Positions 62,370-64,000 of a stretch of DNA of 64,000 nucleotides are shown in pieces. This stretch comes from Cyanodermella asteris (taxonomy: Eukaryota; Ascomycota; Lecanoromycetes; Ostropales; Stictidaceae): positions 1,130,385 to 1,194,384 of the forward strand of contig UYJD01000007.1 in assembly GCA_900618795.1 (NCBI GenBank). The letters are read 5' to 3'. The notes beneath the pieces were generated by a model. It had not been told where the DNA came from and did not search any database. It saw only the letters and a program-made list of their open reading frames with translations. The position numbers and the translations under genes are program-made. Position 1 is the stretch's first letter. Every line of letters starts with the position of its first letter.

Positions 62370-64000
62370 ATGTCGGGTCACAATAGCAGATCGCGGAGTC
62401 CTTCCTCCGGTGCCAACGGGCGCAATCACTCTGCGTCTTTCGGTCAGCAGATGCCACAGCCAGGCATGGATCCCCAGATGTTCAACAACAGCCCCTACCA
62501 AGCTGGCGCAAACTTCCAGAGCCGGAATCAATACATGAACCCTCAGTACATGGGTGATATGCAGGATGGCTCAGATTTCAATTCGTCGTATGGCGATCCA
62601 TTCAACAAGGGTCTGGGTGTCAATGGTGCAGGTCTAATGGTCGACCCAGCCCTGCAAAATGATGGATCCGTGAATCCCGGCGACATTATGTCTGGCCAGG
62701 ATCAGATGAGCCCAACATCCGGTATGAATTCGGGCATCAGCAGCCAGCATCACTCGCCGTCGATGCAATCAGCACAGTTCGCACATGCCTCCCCATCACA
62801 CTCAAGACATCAATCGCTTGATCCCTCCAGCGCAGGGTTCGGTCAGGGTCCAGGAAGTGACTGGATGGGTCACAGAAGGTCTCCCTCGCAGCATTCTGAT
62901 GTTTCTTCCGCGTCGCATTCCCCCTATCAACAAACTTCAGACACGTTCGATGTAGAAGGTTCGCATTCGCCCATGCTGAACCCAACCATCGGAGACCCGA
63001 GCTTGTACGACCACGGCATTGATATGAATAGATTCACAATTTCTGAAGCTCAGCGGAGAGCGAGTATCAGCGCACAGAACAGCCCATACATCTCGCCAAA
63101 CCTTTTACCAGCAAACGCCCAAAATGGTCTTAGCCCTGATGGTCAGTTCGTTCTCAGCTCCAACGGCGGCCCGCAGGATTACTCCGGACCCGAGATGGGT
63201 CAGGCCGACGCAATGGCTGCACCATCTATTCAGATTGTGGAGGCACCGACACAGAATCCGATGCACATGGGCGAGGGCACCAACAATGATGCCCTCAGTC
63301 CACCGCTCAATAGAGGTCAGTAACCGTGATGCGGTCCTATGGGCTTGACTAACATTTACACAGGACGCTCAGGTAGAAATCGTGCAGTTTCCGATCTTGG
63401 CCCTGCCATAACCCGCCCACTAACGCCAGCTGACCTGCAACCGAATTTGATGCAGCAACCTGCTTTGCTCGATGCAGGGTTGAATCAGCCGCAGAGGCAT
63501 CGTTCTTTATCCCCGTTCGACGCTACTTTCCCAGCGCACTACCGTTCCTCTTCTCCGGGCTCCGCTCGGTCCTCGCGCCGTTCTTCCACTTCTTCTATCA
63601 ATCCCAATCGCGATTATATCCTCGAGCTGGCAGACCCCAACCGACCTGGCGCGTCAGGACCTGGTACAGGCACAAGGGTACAGAAACATCCCGCTACGTT
63701 CCAGTGCAACATGTGTCCAAAGAGGTTCACTCGAGCATACAACCTACGCTCGCACCTTCGAACCCACACCGACGAACGGCCCTTCGTTTGCAGTGTCTGC
63801 GGTAAAGCCTTCGCTCGCCAACACGATCGCAAGCGCCACGAGGGACTGCATTCTGGAGAGAAGAAATTCGTATGCAAGGGTGATTTGGCCAATGGCCAGG
63901 GCCAATGGGGTTGCGGACGAAGATTCGCACGTGCCGATGCCCTGGGCCGTCACTTCCGCTCTGAGGCTGGTCGAGTCTGCATCAAGCCATTGCTGGACGA
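62370..64000 (+). CDS. CRZ1: CRZ1-type C2H2 zinc-finger transcription factor (calcineurin-responsive), 3' end cut off
   Basis: Exons 62370-63315 and 63364 to the window end, with a 48-nt intron (GTCAGT donor, GACTAAC branch, ACACAG acceptor); the split codon gives Gly. The first 316 residues are Ser/Gln/Asn/Met rich and disordered with many S-P sites. Zinc fingers in exon 2: [19 protein letters not shown] and [23 protein letters not shown], then a third with a long C-C spacing (FVCKGD...[17 protein letters not shown]). The HTDERPFVC linker and [18 protein letters not shown] end are signatures of Crz1/CrzA/Prz1. A PSIQIV stretch at residues 285-290 fits the calcineurin docking consensus PxIxI[TV]. 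Crz1 enters the nucleus when dephosphorylated by calcineurin under calcium or cell-wall stress. Confidence 0.93.

Noticed and set aside
1-64000. Transposons, virus-like elements, CRISPR arrays
   Set aside because: No reverse transcriptase, integrase, transposase or capsid-like frames, no long terminal repeats and no direct-repeat/spacer arrays were seen.

Overview
The window is nuclear DNA of a filamentous ascomycete (Pezizomycotina). Genes are dense, on both strands, and mostly lack introns. The eleven coding introns I could place are short (48-109 nt) with GT-AG ends, and most carry CTAAC- or CTGAC-like branch points. Several proteins are lineage markers: a CYS3/MetR-type sulfur bZIP, an AtfA-type bZIP, a Zn(II)2Cys6 regulator, a SepH/Cdc7-type septation kinase and a CRZ1-type zinc finger. 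The moderate GC content and long promoters with GTAG/CTAC tracts would suit a dothideomycete, but the class is a guess. I saw no rRNA, tRNA, CRISPR array, transposon coding region or virus-like element.

Layout. 1-18 kb: the 3' end of a DHCR7-type sterol reductase, a COMPASS Shg1-type protein, a small probable complex I subunit, an L-amino-acid oxidase-like flavoenzyme, a membrane-anchored ubiquitin protease, the ribosome-assembly factor ALB1, an AtfA-type bZIP, the splicing factor MFAP1 and the TRAPP subunit TRS31. 18-34 kb: an EthD-domain gene of uncertain structure, a short-chain dehydrogenase, mitochondrial methionyl-tRNA formyltransferase, serine palmitoyltransferase subunit LCB2, a secreted CE1-like esterase, the CAAX methyltransferase STE14 and the Fe-S assembly WD40 protein CIA1. 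35-46 kb: a CYS3/MetR bZIP, a CHL4/CENP-N kinetochore protein, a 1164-aa unrecognised protein and a four-exon Zn2Cys6 regulator. 47-64 kb: an unrecognised 484-aa protein, dihydrofolate/folylpolyglutamate synthase, the SepH-type kinase, a Ser/Thr-rich single-pass membrane protein, a GPI-anchored aspartic protease, and a CRZ1-type factor cut by the window end.

This looks like ordinary core genome and not a dedicated cluster. Most genes are housekeeping (chromatin, splicing, trafficking, sphingolipid, folate, Fe-S, prenylation, kinetochore, septation), interspersed with stress or nutrient regulators whose upstream regions are the longest gaps (AtfA about 2.8 kb, CYS3/MetR 2.0 kb, CRZ1 2.0 kb). 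Neighbours are often head-to-head with shared promoters (SHG1/complex I, UBP/ALB1, MFAP1/TRS31, 484-aa protein/FOL3, membrane protein/protease) or tightly tail-to-tail (SDR/FMT1, 36 nt apart).

The most useful leads are the DHCR7-type enzyme in an ergosterol-making lineage, the 1164-aa orphan, the tiny first coding exons recovered for two genes, the poly-serine microsatellite inside TRS31, and two intergenic segments that share a degenerate layout. No clear undescribed multi-gene system was found.
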